In this document: positions 24,032 through 35,800 of the stretch, in pieces
Numbering within the stretch: the stretch's first letter is position 1
Layout of the letters: every line of letters starts with the position of its first letter
Source of the DNA: Thamnidium elegans
Taxonomy: Eukaryota; Mucoromycota; Mucoromycetes; Mucorales; Mucoraceae
DNA: 64,000 nt
Direction of reading: 5' to 3'
Assembly: GCA_025201345.1 (NCBI GenBank)
Contig: JAIXMG010000035.1
Coordinates: forward strand, 310,001 to 374,000
Notes under the pieces: model-generated
What the model was told of the DNA's origin: nothing
Databases searched by the model: none
Seen by the model: only the letters and a program-made list of their open reading frames with translations
Made by a program: the position numbers and the translations under genes

Positions 24032-25807
24032 ATGAGCCCAACCATTCCAGGCTCGCCTCATCCATATTTTGATGAAAAAGCCGGAGAACGAGAAGAAAGA
24101 ATCAAGAGTTTATTCGAGGAATTAGATTGTAAAAAGAGAGGATATTTAGATGCAGAATCTATTCTCGGAGGCTTTCTCAAGTTGACTCATTTACCAGCAC
24201 ATACGCGTTATGCTACAGACTTATTAGCAAAATGTGATACGGCACATGATGGAGTTATAGACTATCAAGAATTTAGAACTTATGTATTAGAAAAAGAAAA
24301 GGAACTTTGGCAGTTATTTGCTGAAATTAATAAATCGGATGATCATTATCGATTACATCCAACTGATCTAGAAAACGCTTTAAAAGCTGCTGGTATTCAT
24401 GTTACTAAAGATGATATATCCAATTTTATGCAAGTTATCGACATTGGTAAGTCTTTCATCCTGGTTTTATATATATATATATATTGTGTGTATTCTCATC
24501 ATTTATATATTATGTTAGATGGTAATGGTTATATCGATTTTCAAGACTGGAGAGACTTTTTACTTGTAAATATCTTTTTTTTAAAAAAAAAACCCCCCCC
24601 CCATTTTATAATATGTATTAACCTTTTTTTTTTCCTTTCTCCCTAGCTTTTACCTCGTGAAACTACAATTATAGAAATATATCAATACTATCAAACTTCA
24701 ACTCAACTTACACATGATGCTGAAGTAGTTATTCCCCATACAGATGAAACAGCTAATAACGCTTACAAGTATTTAGCTGCTGGTGGTATGGCTGGTGCTG
24801 TCTCTAGAACCTGTACTGCACCATTTGATAGACTTAAAGTATACCTTATTACCCAAACCACATCTTTTTCAAAACAAGCAGTCGCCGCTGCTGCTGCTGC
24901 ACCTGCTAATTCAAAACCTCAATCCGCTATTTTAACTGGATTAAAAAACATTTATCATCAAGGTGGGTTTCGTGCCTTCTTTGTTGGTAATGGACTTAAT
25001 GTGATCAAGATTGTACCTGAATCAGCCATCAAGTTTTATGTATTTGAAACTACTAAATCCATTTTAGCTGAATTAACTCATTCTGAAGATAAAAATTCTA
25101 TTCCCGTAGGTGCACGGTTTATTGCGGGTGGTGTGGCAGGTCTGTGTGCTCAGTTTTGTATTTACCCTGTCGAGACCTTAAAGACGCGTATTATGTCTTC
25201 CATGATCATTGAAGCAAATAATGGAAAGTTGGATAAAGGAACAAGTGATGCGTTTAAATCAAAACAAAAGAATTTAATTATCAATACCGCAAGATCAATG
25301 TATACTGCCGGTGGGTTAAGAGGATTTTGGCCAGGTTTAACTGTAAGTTTACTAGGTGTGTTTCCGTATCAGGCTTTGGATATGGGTATCTATGAAACTT
25401 TAAAGGTCACATATCTTCAGTATATGAATAATCAAAAGGATGAAAATGGAAAAGGTAAATCTCCTAATGTACTTGTACTTTGGGCTTGTGGTATGGTTAG
25501 CGGATCTATTGGTGCTACGAGTGTTTATCCTTTAAATATGCTTAGAACAAGGTAATTTTATACGTGTATATGAGAGAGAGAGAGAGAAATGTGAACTGAT
25601 GTCTTGTTTAGATTACAAGCACAAGGAACACCTGCACATCCATACACTTATACATCTGCTTGGGATGCTGCAAAAAAGACGTTACGTGCTGATGGCGTAG
25701 GTGGATTTTATAAAGGTCTGGGTCCTACATTATTCAAGGTTGTACCCTCTGTCAGTATTAGTTACGCTGTGTACGAGTTTAGTAAAAGATCACTTGGTAT
25801 ATCTTAG
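24032..25807 (+). CDS. Calcium-regulated mitochondrial carrier (SCaMC/Sal1, ATP-Mg/Pi type)
   Basis: Four exons, 24032..24446, 24519..24565, 24647..25551 and 25612..25807, encode 520 aa. The N-terminal half has EF-hands: a canonical loop DTAHDGVIDYQE (about residues 69-80) and DIDGNGYIDFQD (about 138-149), the latter assembled across intron 1, plus degenerate ones between. The C-terminal half is a full mitochondrial carrier with three P-x-[DE/N]-x-x-[KR] signatures (APFDRLK, YPVETLK, YPLNMLR). This EF-hand/carrier fusion is the signature of ATP-Mg/phosphate carriers of the inner membrane, which respond to cytosolic Ca2+. An Ala-rich insertion sits between helices 1 and 2. Confidence 0.93.
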
Positions 25808-25984
25808 AAAAAAAAAAAAAAAAAAAAAAAGTTCTTTTTTTTTTGTGTGTGTTAGAAACTATAATTATTTTCTTAGAGTTAACTGTAAATAAAAACACGG
25901 TTTTTTTTTTTTTTTTTACTTTAAAAAAAAGTATTTGAAAAGTTTATTTATTATATTTAACAAGAGGTATCAATTTTATGGAAT

Positions 25985-26281
25985 TTAAGAGTTGAAAGCC
26001 TTTTGAGCTTCACCCTTCTTTTCTTGAGCCTTGTTACCAGCTTCACCAGTATTATTACCAGTAAGAGAGTTGACGGCACCCTTGACAGCGCCACCTACTT
26101 GATCAGCAGCTCCTTGTACGTAACCAGTGACATTGGCAGCAGTTTCTTGAGTATTACCAGAAGCGTTTTGGGTCTTACCCTTGGATTGAAGTGATTCATT
26201 ACCTACGGCGCTACCGAGAGTATCTTTAGTGTTACCAACAAATTGGTCCTTCTTGGCTTCGGTTCTTGATGGGGCAGACAT
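25985..26281 (-). CDS. CsbD-like small stress protein
   Basis: This intronless 98-aa protein is hydrophilic and rich in Gly, Ala, Asn, Gln and Lys. Its imperfect repeats (KKDQFVGNTKDTLGSAVGN, KGKTQNASGNTQE, GAVKGAVNSLTGN) match the CsbD family (PF05532), first known from bacterial general-stress proteins and present in many fungi. There is no signal peptide or membrane segment. The molecular role of CsbD proteins is not established; a stress-associated role is inferred from the family. It is convergent with the SCaMC gene. Confidence 0.85.
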   Translation of the reverse strand: MSAPSRTEAKKDQFVGNTKDTLGSAVGNESLQSKGKTQNASGNTQETAANVTGYVQGAADQVGGAVKGAVNSLTGNNTGEAGNKAQEKKGEAQKAFNS

Positions 26282-26477
26282 TTTTTTTTTTATAAAATTA
26301 TATTTTGATAATAATAATTAGAAACTGACATAAAAAAACCAACTGCTATTTATACAAAAACTATTGTATGTATTTTAACCTGTTTTAGGCAAGGCTTTAT
26401 TTATCATTATTACAATCATCCGTCATAATTTAGTAACAATCGTAGTAATATTGACGTATTTATATTTTAAAACTCAT

Positions 26478-27562
26478 TTAACGTGTTGCACCTTCAGTTG
26501 TTAACAAATTACCAAATCCATATCCTTTAGGTCCAAATAATTTCGAATAACATCCACGACAATAAAGATCGAAATCACGATCCACCATATTAGTTGAATC
26601 TAATCGTTTACCACAGTCACTACATTTTAAGCATACTTTATGGTACTTGTTTCCAGCTCCCAGTACTAATTCCGCTGCATAAACTGGCTTTTTGCAGCCC
26701 GTACAGATATCGTTTTGAGGTTGAAAATTGAATTTACGTGGAACATAACTGGTTTTATGTGTGAGATAGCTGGGCTTTGGTGCGGTTGTTGGCTTTTGCT
26801 GATCATGATCGACGGGTGGTTGTGTTACCTCAGTTTCGACGACAGGAGGTCTGGTAGGTGGACGTGTAGGTAAGGCTGGCACTTCTCGACGCACAGGTAA
26901 TTCAGGTTTACTTGGTACTTGACGAACATCAGGCACTTGTTGTACGGGTGAATTCAATTCGCTTTCTTTTAATATTTCACTAGGCATTTTACTCTCTGTA
27001 CTTAAAAAAGCAGCACCTCCAGCTTATAATACATCTTATATTAAAACAACTGTATACACTAAAAACAATAACAATACCTTACCAAATCCGTAGCCTTTTG
27101 GTCCCCATCTACGAGTGTAACAAGTTCTGCAGTAGGCCTGATATTATAAATCAATTAGATACAGTTTTTTAGTGGATATTTTTCTCGTTTTTTTTTTTTT
27201 TTTTTTTTTTACTTCATTTTCTTTTTCGGTTAAAGTAGTTGAATCCAATCGCTTGTTACACTCCTGTTATTACAAGTTTTAAATTATTTTTTCTTCTTAT
27301 TTCTATTTATACACGATAAACTTACTTTACAGGTTAAACAGTAGTTGTGCCAAGGTCCACCGGGACCAAGAACCTAAATCTTGACTTTTTTAAAAAAAAA
27401 AAAGAAACCTTTTTTTATAACTTGGTGACTTTACCTGTTCTGCCATGTAAACAGCTAGTTTATATAGTTAGTATACTAGTTATTATTTTAGCTCTTTATA
27501 TATATGTACGTACATTTCTCACAACGTGGGCATTTAGGTGCTCCTCCGAATCTAGGTGGCAT
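26478..27562 (-). CDS. Two-LIM-domain protein (CRP-like)
   Basis: Six exons, complement(26478..27022, 27083..27137, 27213..27263, 27326..27373, 27435..27454, 27514..27562), encode 255 aa. LIM1 is built from five tiny exons of 20-55 nt (CPRCEKSVYMAEQ, then HNYCLTCKECNKRL, AYCRTCY). LIM2 lies in the last exon (CTGCKKPVYAAE, HKVCLKCSDCGKRL, LYCRGCY). Each domain is followed by a matching GPKGYGFG motif, as in cysteine-rich proteins. The linker (about residues 80-160) is Pro/Val/Arg-rich with PxxP elements. LIM domains bind zinc and mediate protein contacts, often at actin structures. Domain duplication is clear, and every junction keeps frame. Confidence 0.92.
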
Positions 27563-28261
27563 GATGAAGTATTGAAGAAGAAGAAAAAAAAAAGTACAAT
27601 TGGTCTGAGTCTAAACGCGACTAGTGAAAAAACTGCATGGTGTAACCCAGAGTAAAAGTAAACTGGCATTCGGAATAAACAAAAAATTTAATGATAGTAT
27701 ATTCTGGATGTTTCGGACATGCATTATGTTGTATAATGTCGCATAATAATGTACTGTGGTCTTAACGACGCAGTACAAGTTGTAATACATAGATCTGCCG
27801 TATTTTTTTAAACGCTTTAACAAAAGTCTAATTGAGAACTACAAACAGCGATATTGAAACATTTCTTAGGTATTCGAAACTATAATTAAGAGTATTTGGT
27901 TTTTATGTGTAATTATAATAGGGGGTATCAACTTACTTATACCAGATATCATACAAGTCGACATATCTACTACTTTTATATAGTATGTTCTGTAGACCTA
28001 ATTTGCTGAATATTTTTGTTTATATGAAGACCGAAGGTCCCTTGGTTTATTGGTGAAATAAAAAGGTCAATTAATTTGCTGAATAATCAACGGCATCTGT
28101 ATTTTAAAATATTCGGTATAGTCACATCTGCCACATAAACATTGAGTTTTTTTAAGCATGTTAGACCTCCGGCTTCATTTTGAAAAAAGTATAAATATGC
28201 TTAAAATTAGTGTTTGTATACTCCCCTTTTTTTTTTATTACCTTATTATACCAATTAAACA
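27563..28261. other. Divergent intergenic region (LIM gene / GST gene)
   Basis: This 700-bp AT-rich spacer lies between a minus-strand and a plus-strand gene. No coding frame longer than about 70 codons is protein-like. It contains two similar TTTGCTGAATA segments (about 28001 and 28075). It would carry both promoters. Confidence 0.5.
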
Positions 28262-29061
28262 ATGGAGAAAATCACATTGTATTACTTTCTTGTTAACAAC
28301 AAAGGTAAGTCTTTATAGTTTCTGAATCCATTATTCTAAACACTAGTGAAATAGCTACTCTTGGTCTCGGTGAAAACATCAAGTTGTTACTTGAGGACGC
28401 TGCGTTAGAACATGAATATGTTCGACTCGAGTTGGATGAAGCCTGGAATAATAAAAAGGTTCAACTTGTTAAGGAAGGATTGTATTCTGGTACGCTTCCT
28501 TATATTGAAGTCGGTGGTAAGAAGTTCGGTAGAACTGTTCCTATTATGCGTTATATCTCTGTCAAGTTGGGTAACAAGTATCATGGTGCTAATGATGAAG
28601 AAAATCAAATTTTGGATTCTGCTGCCGACATCATTGGTGATTGGTTTGAAAGCGCGAAGCTTGCTTTCAATGGCTCCAACGTAAGTTCGTTTACGCCATA
28701 CAACGTCAAAAGTATAGGGGAGTTTTATTAATATGGCTCAATTTTTATAGGAGGATAAGAAGAAATACGTAGAGGTTGATACTCCCAGATTCTTGGATAT
28801 TTTTGAAAGATATTTATCAGCTCAAGAAGGTCCTTATATTCTTGGCGAAAAGGTATATATTACAAATATTGAATGTTTAAAATTTGAAATTTAAAAATGT
28901 GTCTTTTTTAGATTTCTTATTCCGATTTCTTGATTTACCATCGTTTGGATGATGATATGGCTTTGGACCGTTTAGCTGATTACCCTAACCTTACAAAGTT
29001 CGTTCAATCTTTTGTAGAACGTCCTAACATCAAGAAACACCTTGCCTCTCTTTCCAAATAA
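28262..29061 (+). CDS. Glutathione S-transferase, sigma/alpha-mu-pi-like
   Basis: Four exons, 28262..28304, 28355..28680, 28751..28852 and 28912..29061, encode 206 aa, the normal size for a cytosolic GST. The N-terminal thioredoxin-like domain begins ITLYYFLVNNK, with the catalytic Tyr of tyrosine-type GSTs, and contains LPYIEVGGKKFGRTVPIMRYI (cis-Pro plus glutathione-binding segment). The all-helical C-terminal domain has the conserved SYSDFLIYHRLDD (N-capping/hydrophobic staple region). It conjugates glutathione to electrophiles in detoxification. The alternative AG at 28344 would give an immediate stop, so the acceptor at 28354 is chosen. Confidence 0.92.
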
Positions 29062-29071
29062 GTTTTATAAT

Positions 29072-29243
29072 AAAAAGTGTTCTTTTTAAAGAAAACTATA
29101 TGCCTAGTTTTATTAAATGTGTCTTTTTCTGTAAAAGAATTACTTTCTAAGACTTCTGGTCCATTGATCATCAAATACCAGCGACCCAAACAGTTTTTTT
29201 TTTTTCGTTTCTTAAGATAATTTATTTAATTCGATAATAATAA
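29072..29243 (-). pseudogene. Relic copy of the 3' end of a FUSC/BRE4-type gene
   Basis: This stretch, just after the GST stop codon, is clearly similar to 32793-32972, the 3' end plus downstream flank of the FUSC gene. The shared order includes AAAAAGTGTTCTTTTT, TTTTATTAAATG, GAATTACTTTCTAAG, CATTGATC, GACCCAAACAGTTTTTT and TAATTCGATAATAATA. It is in the same orientation. Internal deletions and stops make it non-coding. It is best explained as the remnant of a lost tandem paralogue. Confidence 0.65.
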
Positions 29244-29733
29244 TTAAAGGTATCGCTGTGTTGATAAGGAGAGAGCTACGCAATAGAACAATTAGGCTTA
29301 GGTACATTGTCGTGTCACTCATATGAGTTATTCAAAGAGCAAGATAATGACCAAATAAATTACAAAAGAAAATGTAACTGTCAATTGCAGAGTGTAACTA
29401 CAAAAAAGAGGACTAAAATAACTACAGATATATCAGACATTTATTAATACGCGTAGTCTAGAATAAATATAGTACTAGCCAAAGCGTTCCCATTCTCTTA
29501 TATCCCTCTAATAAAACCATTAATAAAAGGCGATTTATAAGTAATGAAAAAGTCAACTTGAAATAATAGTTTAAATATTTATCTTTAGTTCGAATCGGGA
29601 TCATCCTAAATCAATTTTTTTTTTTAAAAAATTAAGCGATATTTAGAATATAAGTATCACGATGATTAAATAAACCTTTTTTATCATGATTAAACTAACC
29701 TATTTATTTCATCCTTTTCTTTTCCTTTTAACA
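29244..29733. other. Spacer downstream of relic
   Basis: This AT-rich spacer, about 490 bp, has no supported gene. It lies between the FUSC relic and the PD-(D/E)XK-like pseudogene. Confidence 0.4.
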
Positions 29734-30708
29734 ATGAATTCGTATACAAGCAAGTACCTTTCATATAATCAAATGCCTAAATATTTCCCTATGATATGGT
29801 GGTGTACCAGGAATTTCCCTAAATTGGCACTGGTGGATGTAAATGGTCGTGTACCAAGGGTTAACCCTTCTTAACTCAGAAAGAAGCTGGCTTATTTAAA
29901 ATACATTATTTTATATAGATGAACGTACCCCCAGCAATCTCTATTACTCAGCACAAACAGAATGGGCAGATGGAAGCAAATCTGACGTACTTTATGTACC
30001 AAAAACTGAAGTAACCAACGCGTCGCCCCCCATACTCATTGAAATACAAAATCGCGTTGGTCACAGTTTCATGTCAAGACTAATTCGATATTGCACTTAC
30101 GTATGTAATCATTACAATGCCTTGTTATTGTAGTGAAAGGATTTTCAAGTATTTTCTTTGAGGAACAATTTAACACAAATATCAATTGCATGCATTTGTT
30201 GGAAATGAAATGCAAACGCTGGGCCAAATCTTGTGATTTTATTTCACCTAAATCAATCAAAGATCATATAAAAGAAAATCCAATGAATCCACTTGTGGCT
30301 CTAGCATATTATATGACGTGTCAATCACAGTGTTTAGAATCCTTAACTTATAATACTGAAGTTGCTTTACGCTATTACAAACAAGGTGGTCACGAAGAGA
30401 AGGGCAAAAATTAAAAAGAAAAACAGTCATGACGAATGAGCTTCTTGAAGACACAAAAAATAATTGAATTGGAGGATGTAGAGCCCGATAATCGAAAAGA
30501 GCAATATTTATGGTAAAGAGGTTCTAAATGGCATAAAAAAAGCAAAAGAGAAAGTTCAAAAACGATGATTCTGAACTGACTGGAACACAAGAAGATCAAA
30601 GCACAAAAAAATACAGTTCTGATGATTATTTATTTATTGAACCAGGAAAATATAAAAATTGGAGAACAATTTATGATCAAGGAAAATCTAAAGGTCTCTT
30701 TCAATAAT
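29734..30708 (+). pseudogene. Decayed PD-(D/E)XK-like (Rpn/transposase-associated type) gene
   Basis: The ATG at 29734 opens MPKYFPMIWWCTRNFPKLALVDV and stops at 29874. A second frame resumes near 29922 (ERTPSNLYYSAQTEWADGS, SDVLYVPKTE, PPILIEIQNRVG, MSRLIRYCTY). A third begins after a GTATGT...TTGTAG intron-like gap near 30134 and runs to 30414 (FSSIFFEEQFNTN, KRWAKSCDFISPKSI, NPLVALAYYMT). The terminal WRTIYDQGKSKG piece near 30660 follows more stops and frame changes. The D...IEIQ arrangement resembles PD-(D/E)XK nuclease folds of Rpn/PDDEXK transposase-associated families. The reading is a multicopy accessory gene that has been inactivated. The function is inferred from motif shape only. 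Confidence 0.55.
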
Positions 30709-30745
30709 ATGCCTCGTCAAATACACTGAAAAGCTCTTACTACCA

Positions 30746-30777
<32 letters not shown>

Positions 30778-31102
30778 GCGTATTAATAAAAAGAAATAGT
30801 TTTATTTTTTTCTGTCCGGACTGTTCATAAGGGTTACGTGAGTTTCATAACCTGTAATGCTTTTTTTCATAACCTGTACTGTTGGTCAATCGATATTTAA
30901 TACATGTATTAAAAAAAATGAACCACCCAGCTGCAATTGATTATACTAAATATTCTGCTTGTAGAAATCGAAATAAAATAATATACATAGTATAACAAAT
31001 ATCAAACATATTATGATTATACCAAAATACTATATTAGAATACTAGTAGATGCTGAGCAAATATTGAGTAACATGAAACTTCCCGGGGTGCCGTTCTAAT
31101 TC
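30709..31102. other. AT-rich spacer
   Basis: About 390 bp, including an A28 tract near 30750. No coding frame. It precedes the first of two paralogous membrane-protein genes. Confidence 0.4.
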
Positions 31103-31645
31103 ATGAGTATGATTTTGCTTTTTTTCCTTTTTGTTTTTTATTATAAAATGAATTTTACGTATATATCTTGGTTTTTTTATGCCTTTGAAGAAAAATTTGA
31201 CAGACAAGTAGTATCCAAATTATTTCCAGACTATATATACCCCGTTACATATTGGCTTGTCGTAGCATTATCATTGACAACAATCATTCCATTTGCACTT
31301 TTACGCTCTCTTGCGACGCCTTATAGTGTTTACCCTATGACCAGAGAATCACTGATTACGACACTTGCTGTGAATGCCGTTTTCTGCCACATTTTTAAAA
31401 TCAGCTACAAAATTATCGATCGATCTATGTATTACTTCTATCATTTCTTCTACAAGTCTAGTTTAATAGAAAACCTCTCCGGGAAACTGTTAGCTATTAC
31501 TTACTTTCCCGTTTTTTTAATTATTTTTAGCGCCAGAATTTGGCCAGTGCTTATTAAACTATTTTACAATGGCGTTTTGGACACAATTTCAATGTGGAAG
31601 TTCGCGATACTCCAAAGAAGACAAGGGCACGATTCACAAGCTTAA
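31103..31645 (+). CDS. Orphan membrane protein, paralogue A
   Basis: The open frame runs from an ATG at 31103; the internal ATG at 31148 is an equally likely start, giving 165 aa instead of 180. Three or four hydrophobic helices are visible. The protein is clearly paralogous to the next gene: shared landmarks are P(F/V)..LRxLxTPYxxYP(M/I)T, a following LLVTLLxxAxF-type helix, and near-identical C-termini (DTI(S/T)MWK(F)(A/S)ILQ). The upstream 12-codon exon and first intron of the paralogue have no obvious counterpart here, so this copy may be 5'-truncated. I recognise no named family. Confidence 0.6.
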   Translation: MSMILLFFLFVFYYKMNFTYISWFFYAFEEKFDRQVVSKLFPDYIYPVTYWLVVALSLTTIIPFALLRSLATPYSVYPMTRESLITTLAVNAVFCHIFKISYKIIDRSMYYFYHFFYKSSLIENLSGKLLAITYFPVFLIIFSARIWPVLIKLFYNGVLDTISMWKFAILQRRQGHDSQA

Positions 31646-32016
31646 TTATTAGTTTTATCGACATACTATAATGATTACATTTTAATAAAAAATATACTCA
31701 AAAAAAATAGCTATCCAATCTCAAAATAGCAAGTAACACAGAATGTGAATGAGCTGAGCTTGCCATTAAAGCCAACGTATAAAGTTGAGCAGAAATATGA
31801 ATGCTACTCAAGTAGCCATGATGCTATTTTTTAACTGGATGACTATACATATATATTTTCCTGATTCGCTTTACTGCGGTCGAGCGATTAAGTGTTACAA
31901 GAGTATCAAACTGTTGTTTTGTGATACATAAGCTGCAGGGAACTTGTGTTCGTACACTAAATATATTAAACGCTCCTCTTTTTCTTTTTTATACATTTCT
32001 CTCATTTTACATATAT
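31646..32016. other. Spacer between tandem paralogues
   Basis: This 371-bp AT-rich region contains the promoter of paralogue B. No other feature is seen. Confidence 0.4.
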
Positions 32017-32685
32017 ATGAAACAAGAAGAGATTATAGAAATTCCTGAGAAGGTAAATTTATATATTTATCGGCTTTTTTAATAACTGAGAAATAAATCA
32101 CCTTTCATAAAGGATAGTATCACTAGTAAGGAGACGCCATCGTCTTTCCACTCTCCAAAGGTATTTATACCCTGGTTTTATACTTTAGGTATATTATTGT
32201 TTATGGAGAAAAACCAGTATTATTATGGACTAGAAACACCAGTGTATATCAGGACCTATTATATGCTTCCTTGCACAGGATTGTATATAGCAGCATTTGC
32301 TTTTATAACAGCTATACCGTTTGTGATCTTGCGTATTCTTGGAACTCCTTACGATACTTATCCTATCACCAAAATCGATAATAAACGATCACTACTTGTC
32401 ACCCTTTTACTCACGGCTTTTTTCAACTTTAATATGTCAAACGTTATTTTTTACTCTATGGACATTATATATTATTTACGTTTTCGCTATTATACGTTCG
32501 AGTTTGTGAAAAGTAATATGCAGAATTTTACAGCTATTACTTTCTTCCTTGCTTTAATACTCTGTCGCAAATTTTGGCTTGAATTTGCTAAGCAAAGCTA
32601 TCGGGGCCACCAAGATACTATTACCATGTGGAAATTTTCTATTCTTCAAATAAAACAAGATGGTGCTATACAAATACAAGTTTAG
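32017..32685 (+). CDS. Orphan membrane protein, paralogue B
   Basis: Two exons, 32017..32052 and 32113..32685, encode 202 aa. Exon 1 gives an acidic MKQEEIIEIPEK start. A GTAAAT/AG intron of 60 bp joins it to DSITSKETPSS. Hydrophobic helices lie near residues 30-45, 70-95, 115-145 and 155-180. LRILGTPYDTYPIT and the C-terminal TITMWKFSILQ are shared with paralogue A 500 bp upstream. No catalytic motif or signal peptide is apparent. The conserved post-helix TPYxxYP element may be functionally important. The family is not recognised. Confidence 0.65.
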
Positions 32686-32839
32686 CTAATTATTTAAACA
32701 AATATTTTGATTTCCATGGATAGTTTTGTCTTCTTTCTATAAAATTTAGTTGTATTTATGTTTTGTGACTTTTACAGAAACTGTTGATTAACAAAAAAGT
32801 GTTCTTTTTTTTTTTAAGAAAAAAATATGTCTAATTTTA

Positions 32840-35800
32840 TTAAATGCGTCTCTTTTGTAAAGAATTACTTTCTAAGTCTAATCCGAAGCACCTCGCCCAT
32901 TGATCGTCAGGTACCAAAGACCCAAACAGTTTTTTCATCTCTTGACTCAATTTATCTAATTCGATAATAATACTTTCCATCATCACTACATAAGCATAAT
33001 ATACCATATAACATTCATCTTTGACTGCATCTCCCGTATCATCATTATTCTTTTTCAGGTCCGCAGTAATCTTGGGTAATTGTTGCAGTTTCATCATCAA
33101 TAATTCTCTTGTTTTTTCAGCGGGTGGTAAATAAGGTGGTAAAGGCGTTTTTAATTGTAAAGCAGAAGCTAACAAGTAGAAATAAAGCAGTACATTTCCT
33201 GCCATCTCCATTAATTCTAAACTAGCTGGTAACATTAAATCTCTTCTTACTTGAGTTGCCCATACATCTTTTAAAATAACAATACGAATCGATAAGAATT
33301 TATCTAGAATGTTTTGACATGATGTTAGCATAGATTCGTAAGTCTTTACTGGGAAAGGTCCCTTCAGTCGTGGTTCGTCAGGCGCATAAGCTAACAGGCC
33401 TTGCAATTCTACCAGACTCACTTGAAGTTCAAGTTCTACATGTTGGAACTGAATGGATCGAATTTCGTTTCTTTTTGCTAATGCTTCTAATTCTTCACGA
33501 GAAGTAATGGTTCGATTGACAGCTTCTATACTCTTTGAACCGGAAATGACTTGCTTTACCATATGACTATAATTGTTTCCTGATACCTCAGTTGGTTTTG
33601 AAACGGTGTTGTCTTCAGAGTATTCGGATACCAGCTGCTTGTAAAGCCATGATAGTCGAATAAGTAGGTCCGATAATCCTTTTCGCATCTCTTTTCTTGC
33701 TTCGAACGGCCAGATATAAGCAGTAACGATGAGTCCGATGAGAACTCCGGCAGATACAGTACCACATCGCATCAATGCTAACTCGACCACATCGATCGAA
33801 ACGTCCTCGTTAATATGGTTATACATAAACGGTACAATCAAGTTATAAGATAACAGAGAGAACATACCAAACCTACCGTGCTTATGGTTTAAGATCATCC
33901 AAAAGCAAGGTACAGAAAATGCCCAAGACATAAATAAAAGCAATGGACCTTGATGAGGTAAAAACAAATAAAAAAGCACAGCGATGATAGATCCCAGCAT
34001 AGTAGCTAAAACTCGCAAAACAGCTACTTGATTTGTGCCTCCTACTGTAGGTGACATAACGGCCATAACAGTAATTAATGTCCAATCCATTTTCCAGTCT
34101 AAAAAATAATCTCGTGTGGAAGGTATAAATGCCATGGAGGTAATGGCTAATGCAATCAAAGTAGATTTTGCTGCGTATCTAACAGTATGTCTTCTAAACC
34201 ATGAAAAGAAGCCCCACAGACTTAAAAAGAACTTCCGCAGTTTAGTTTTGGGTTTAGGGGTATGGAGCGTGTTAAATGTGTTGTTGTTATTGGGAACAAA
34301 AGAATCAATTGAACTCTTTTTGGTGATGACTGGTGTAGACGGTTTTGTGGGATCGTCAGGGGTATCTTTGTCGGTTTGGTAATTAGGTTTTGAGAAAAAA
34401 CAACAACAGAGACACCAAACTATATTTAAAGATATTAATTATTTAAATGTCTGTATATAGATTTTATTTGTGCTTACTTACATGGTGATATCAAGTACAT
34501 TTTAAACCAAGTCCATATCCCACCTTTACTTCGCTGTTCTTCATCATACTGGTATACGGTCTGTACACACTCAACTAAAATCAACAATTCTTTTGCAAAT
34601 TCTAATAGACAAAATACAAAAAAGTAGACTAGAAACACATCTTCGGCAGGGAATTGGTTCATTAAATGAGATTGTAATTCTTGCGGTTCGATAGTGTCCT
34701 TATTATTTGATTTTTTCTTTTTGGTGTCGTTATTTTTCATTTTGCGACGATATAAACGAGTTAATGCGAGTTGTTGAGATTCTTCAAAGAGTGACATAGC
34801 CGTTGCTAAATTCTGTCGTAACAAGTCAAACGAAGGAGTGCGTTCGGTTGTTGAACACGTGAATCTACTTTGAAGATGAACGATGGTTTGTTTACACGTA
34901 TAAGCGAGTGATTTCATTGGCGGTCTAACTGTTTTAATAAATTGTACGAGAGCTCCTTCTTCTTCCTCTTCCTCTTCTTGATTAGGTTGTTCAATATGAT
35001 AATAACCTCCTTTAGGTTTTGTATCCTCTTCTTCAAAATCATTAAATGATTGTGAATGTGTATGCTCTTTTTTCAACTCGTATTCCATTTTCTTTCGTTG
35101 ATCATTTGCTTTTATATGATACACTTTTTTCTTTTTGAAAATATCAGTTTTTTGGTGTTCGTCTTTAGGGATTGTTCCGTACCCTTTATTATCTGGGCCT
35201 TTCTTTACTTCAAATTGTAAACCACAACTACTACGAAGACCGCCTACATGTTGTGCAAGTCTTTGCAGGCTAGAAACAATTGTATCGTATCCTTCGGCAT
35301 GTTTCCATATATGTAAATTATAATATTCTCGTTTGGCGTCCGCTAAAGAGGATTGTAAAGAGGTAAAACTTGTACGATGTGAGTTAATCGCTGTTTGTAA
35401 ATTTTCGTTGGCTGTAAATTCTGGTAAGTCTGTATCTAATAGAAAAGTCTTTGTAAGTAGCTTTAACAGTATACGAATAGCCATTAAGGTATCATCGATA
35501 TCAGATCTATATATATAAAAAAAATTAATTACGAAACCGATAATGATTAAAAAAAAAAAAAAAAAAAAAAAATTACTTTAATTTTTTGGTAGCGGTCATG
35601 GGCCAAACAAACCAACATACAAAAGCGGATATTGCGGTACCAATAGTGACAATAGCAAACATTTCTTCAATATAAGTCGGGTCAAAATCAGAAGGTATAA
35701 CTGAACCTTCTCTTACAAGTACAGGAAAAATGACCATAAAAAACAAACCACACCCTAAAAAAAAAAAAAAAAAAATTTAATCGCTTTGTTTCTGTTGAGT

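Noticed and set aside
32161..32188. A 28-bp GT...AG interval in membrane paralogue B as a second intron
   Set aside because: It is too short for splicing, and the frame reads through it with sensible residues.
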